The position numbers and the translations under genes were made by a program. This document shows positions 25,279 to 26,200 of a stretch of 26,200 bases of DNA, piece after piece. Positions within the stretch are counted from its first letter, which is position 1. The number at the start of each line of letters is the position of its first letter. The notes under the pieces are model-generated. The model did no database searches. It had not been told where the DNA came from and saw only the letters and a program-made list of their open reading frames with translations. Origin of the DNA: Flavobacterium sp. (GTDB lineage: Bacteria > Bacteroidota > Bacteroidia > Flavobacteriales > Flavobacteriaceae); contig JAGOAF010000018.1 in assembly GCA_017984035.1 (NCBI GenBank), positions 1-26,200 of the forward strand, given 5' to 3'.

Positions 25279-26200
25279 ATGAAAACGTTCTTAAGTAAAG
25301 TTGTACTTTTTTTTTCCTTAGTGTTTTTGGTCTCCAATTGTGGAATCATTAACAATACCTTTATTTCACCTTCACCACTTGTACTTAATAAACCTGAAAT
25401 TTCTGATTTTGAAGACGTTTATATTCCACAAACAAAATCAGCTAGAAAAAACTTTTTTAAAGATTCGGATGCCGAAACTCGATGGGCAGATAGTATCTTT
25501 AGCCAAATGACCTTGCAAGAAAAAGTGGGGCAATTGTATATGGTTGCCGCCTATTCCAATAAAGATGTCAACCATAGTAATGCAATTGAAAAATTAATTA
25601 AAGAACAAAAGATTGGTGGTGTAATTTTTTTTCAGGGAGGACCTATTCGTCAAGCGAATTTGACCAATCGTTATCAATCGAAATCTAAAATCCCTTTGTT
25701 TGTTGGAATTGATGCCGAATGGGGTTTAAGTATGCGCTTAGATTCTACCTATCGGTACCCCTGGAATATGACTTTAGGGGCTATAAAAGACCTTCAGTTA
25801 ATTGAAAATGTTGGGGAGTTAATGGGTAAAGAAAGCCGTAGAATGGGCGTCCATTTTAATTTTGCTCCAGTATTAGATATTAATACCAATCCTAAAAACC
25901 CCATCATCGGTAACCGTTCTTTTGGTGAAAACAAAGTGAATGTAACCGAAAAAGCTATTGCATTAATGAACGGTGTACAAAAGCAAGGAGTTTTTTCAAC
26001 TGGGAAACATTTTCCAGGGCATGGTGATACTGCTATTGATTCTCATTTAGGACTACCCACAGTGTCTTTTTCAAAAGAACATTTAGACAAAGTTGAGTTA
26101 TATCCGTATAACAAAATAATTGATGAAGGTTTAGTTTCTGTAATGGTAGGGCATTTGGATGTACCCAGTTTAGAATTTCGTCAAAATTATCCCACTTCCA
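25279..26200 (+). CDS. Glycoside hydrolase family 3 NagZ-like lipoprotein, 5' part only
   Basis: The frame starts at ATG 25279 and stays open to the window edge, giving the first 307 residues. The N-terminus has a hydrophobic stretch followed by VSNC, so Cys21 may be lipidated; Asn before Cys is less usual. Residues of about 70-307 match the family 3 catalytic barrel. They include KHFPGHGDT at 243-251 followed by DSH at 254-256, the loop whose Asp-His pair is the acid/base of NagZ-type beta-N-acetylglucosaminidases. The nucleophile Asp, expected further on, lies beyond the window. NagZ releases GlcNAc from peptidoglycan fragments. In Bacteroidota, similar exported proteins are often fused to a C-terminal beta-lactamase-like domain, which cannot be checked here. 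It is ten bases after the preceding gene. Confidence 0.92.
   Translation, partial: MKTFLSKVVLFFSLVFLVSNCGIINNTFISPSPLVLNKPEISDFEDVYIPQTKSARKNFFKDSDAETRWADSIFSQMTLQEKVGQLYMVAAYSNKDVNHSNAIEKLIKEQKIGGVIFFQGGPIRQANLTNRYQSKSKIPLFVGIDAEWGLSMRLDSTYRYPWNMTLGAIKDLQLIENVGELMGKESRRMGVHFNFAPVLDINTNPKNPIIGNRSFGENKVNVTEKAIALMNGVQKQGVFSTGKHFPGHGDTAIDSHLGLPTVSFSKEHLDKVELYPYNKIIDEGLVSVMVGHLDVPSLEFRQNYPTS

Overview
The window looks like ordinary chromosomal core sequence from a member of the Flavobacteriaceae, most likely Flavobacterium or a close relative. This rests on the low G+C content, AT-rich gene starts without strong Shine-Dalgarno sequences, several TAnnTTTG promoter elements typical of Bacteroidota, frequent TTG starts, and the gene families present (a Bacteroidota-type LptD, a PG_1098-type THUMP-like methyltransferase, a secreted TlpA-like thioredoxin). 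I see no tRNA, rRNA, CRISPR array, insertion sequence, integrase or phage gene. No stretch over 300 bases lacks a gene; the longest gap is about 194 bases.

Layout. Bases 1-53 hold the terminator of a + strand gene outside the window and a small palindrome. A leftward umuD-umuC operon (67-1775) encodes an error-prone translesion polymerase and its self-cleaving partner. A secreted thioredoxin-fold protein (1852-3303, -) is divergent from a secreted VanX-type D-Ala-D-Ala dipeptidase (3437-4066, +). A leftward run at 4081-9249, in transcription order, is tsaD, rsmE, a TrmH-family RNA methyltransferase, an AI-2E/PerM-family membrane protein, a THUMP-like methyltransferase and a small secreted protein of unknown role; four of the six genes act on RNA or are probable RNA modifiers.

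A rightward block follows: tamB (about 9386-13876), then pfkA, gapA and a BadF/NagK-type sugar kinase (14071-17138), a glycolysis and amino-sugar entry group with a strong terminator after gapA. Facing it leftward are lptD and ridA (17155-20281). The last rightward run (20364 to the window end) is an N-acetylmuramoyl-L-alanine amidase, an orphan MCE/MlaD-like protein, a membrane heme/4Fe-4S protein with a soluble CCG-domain partner (a split HdrDE-like quinone-linked electron-transfer module), a small conserved protein of unknown role, and the start of a NagZ-like family 3 glycoside hydrolase lipoprotein cut by the window edge.

Two themes run through the genes. One is envelope building and turnover: LptD, TamB, MCE protein, amidase, VanX-like dipeptidase, NagZ-like enzyme and GlcNAc-type kinase. 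The other is RNA modification (TsaD, RsmE, TrmH family, perhaps the THUMP-like enzyme). I found no clear new defence or mobile system. The points most worth a second look are the missing canonical start codon and hairpin leader of tamB, the split HdrDE-like module, the cysteine-free mature LptD, and the perfect palindrome between pfkA and gapA.
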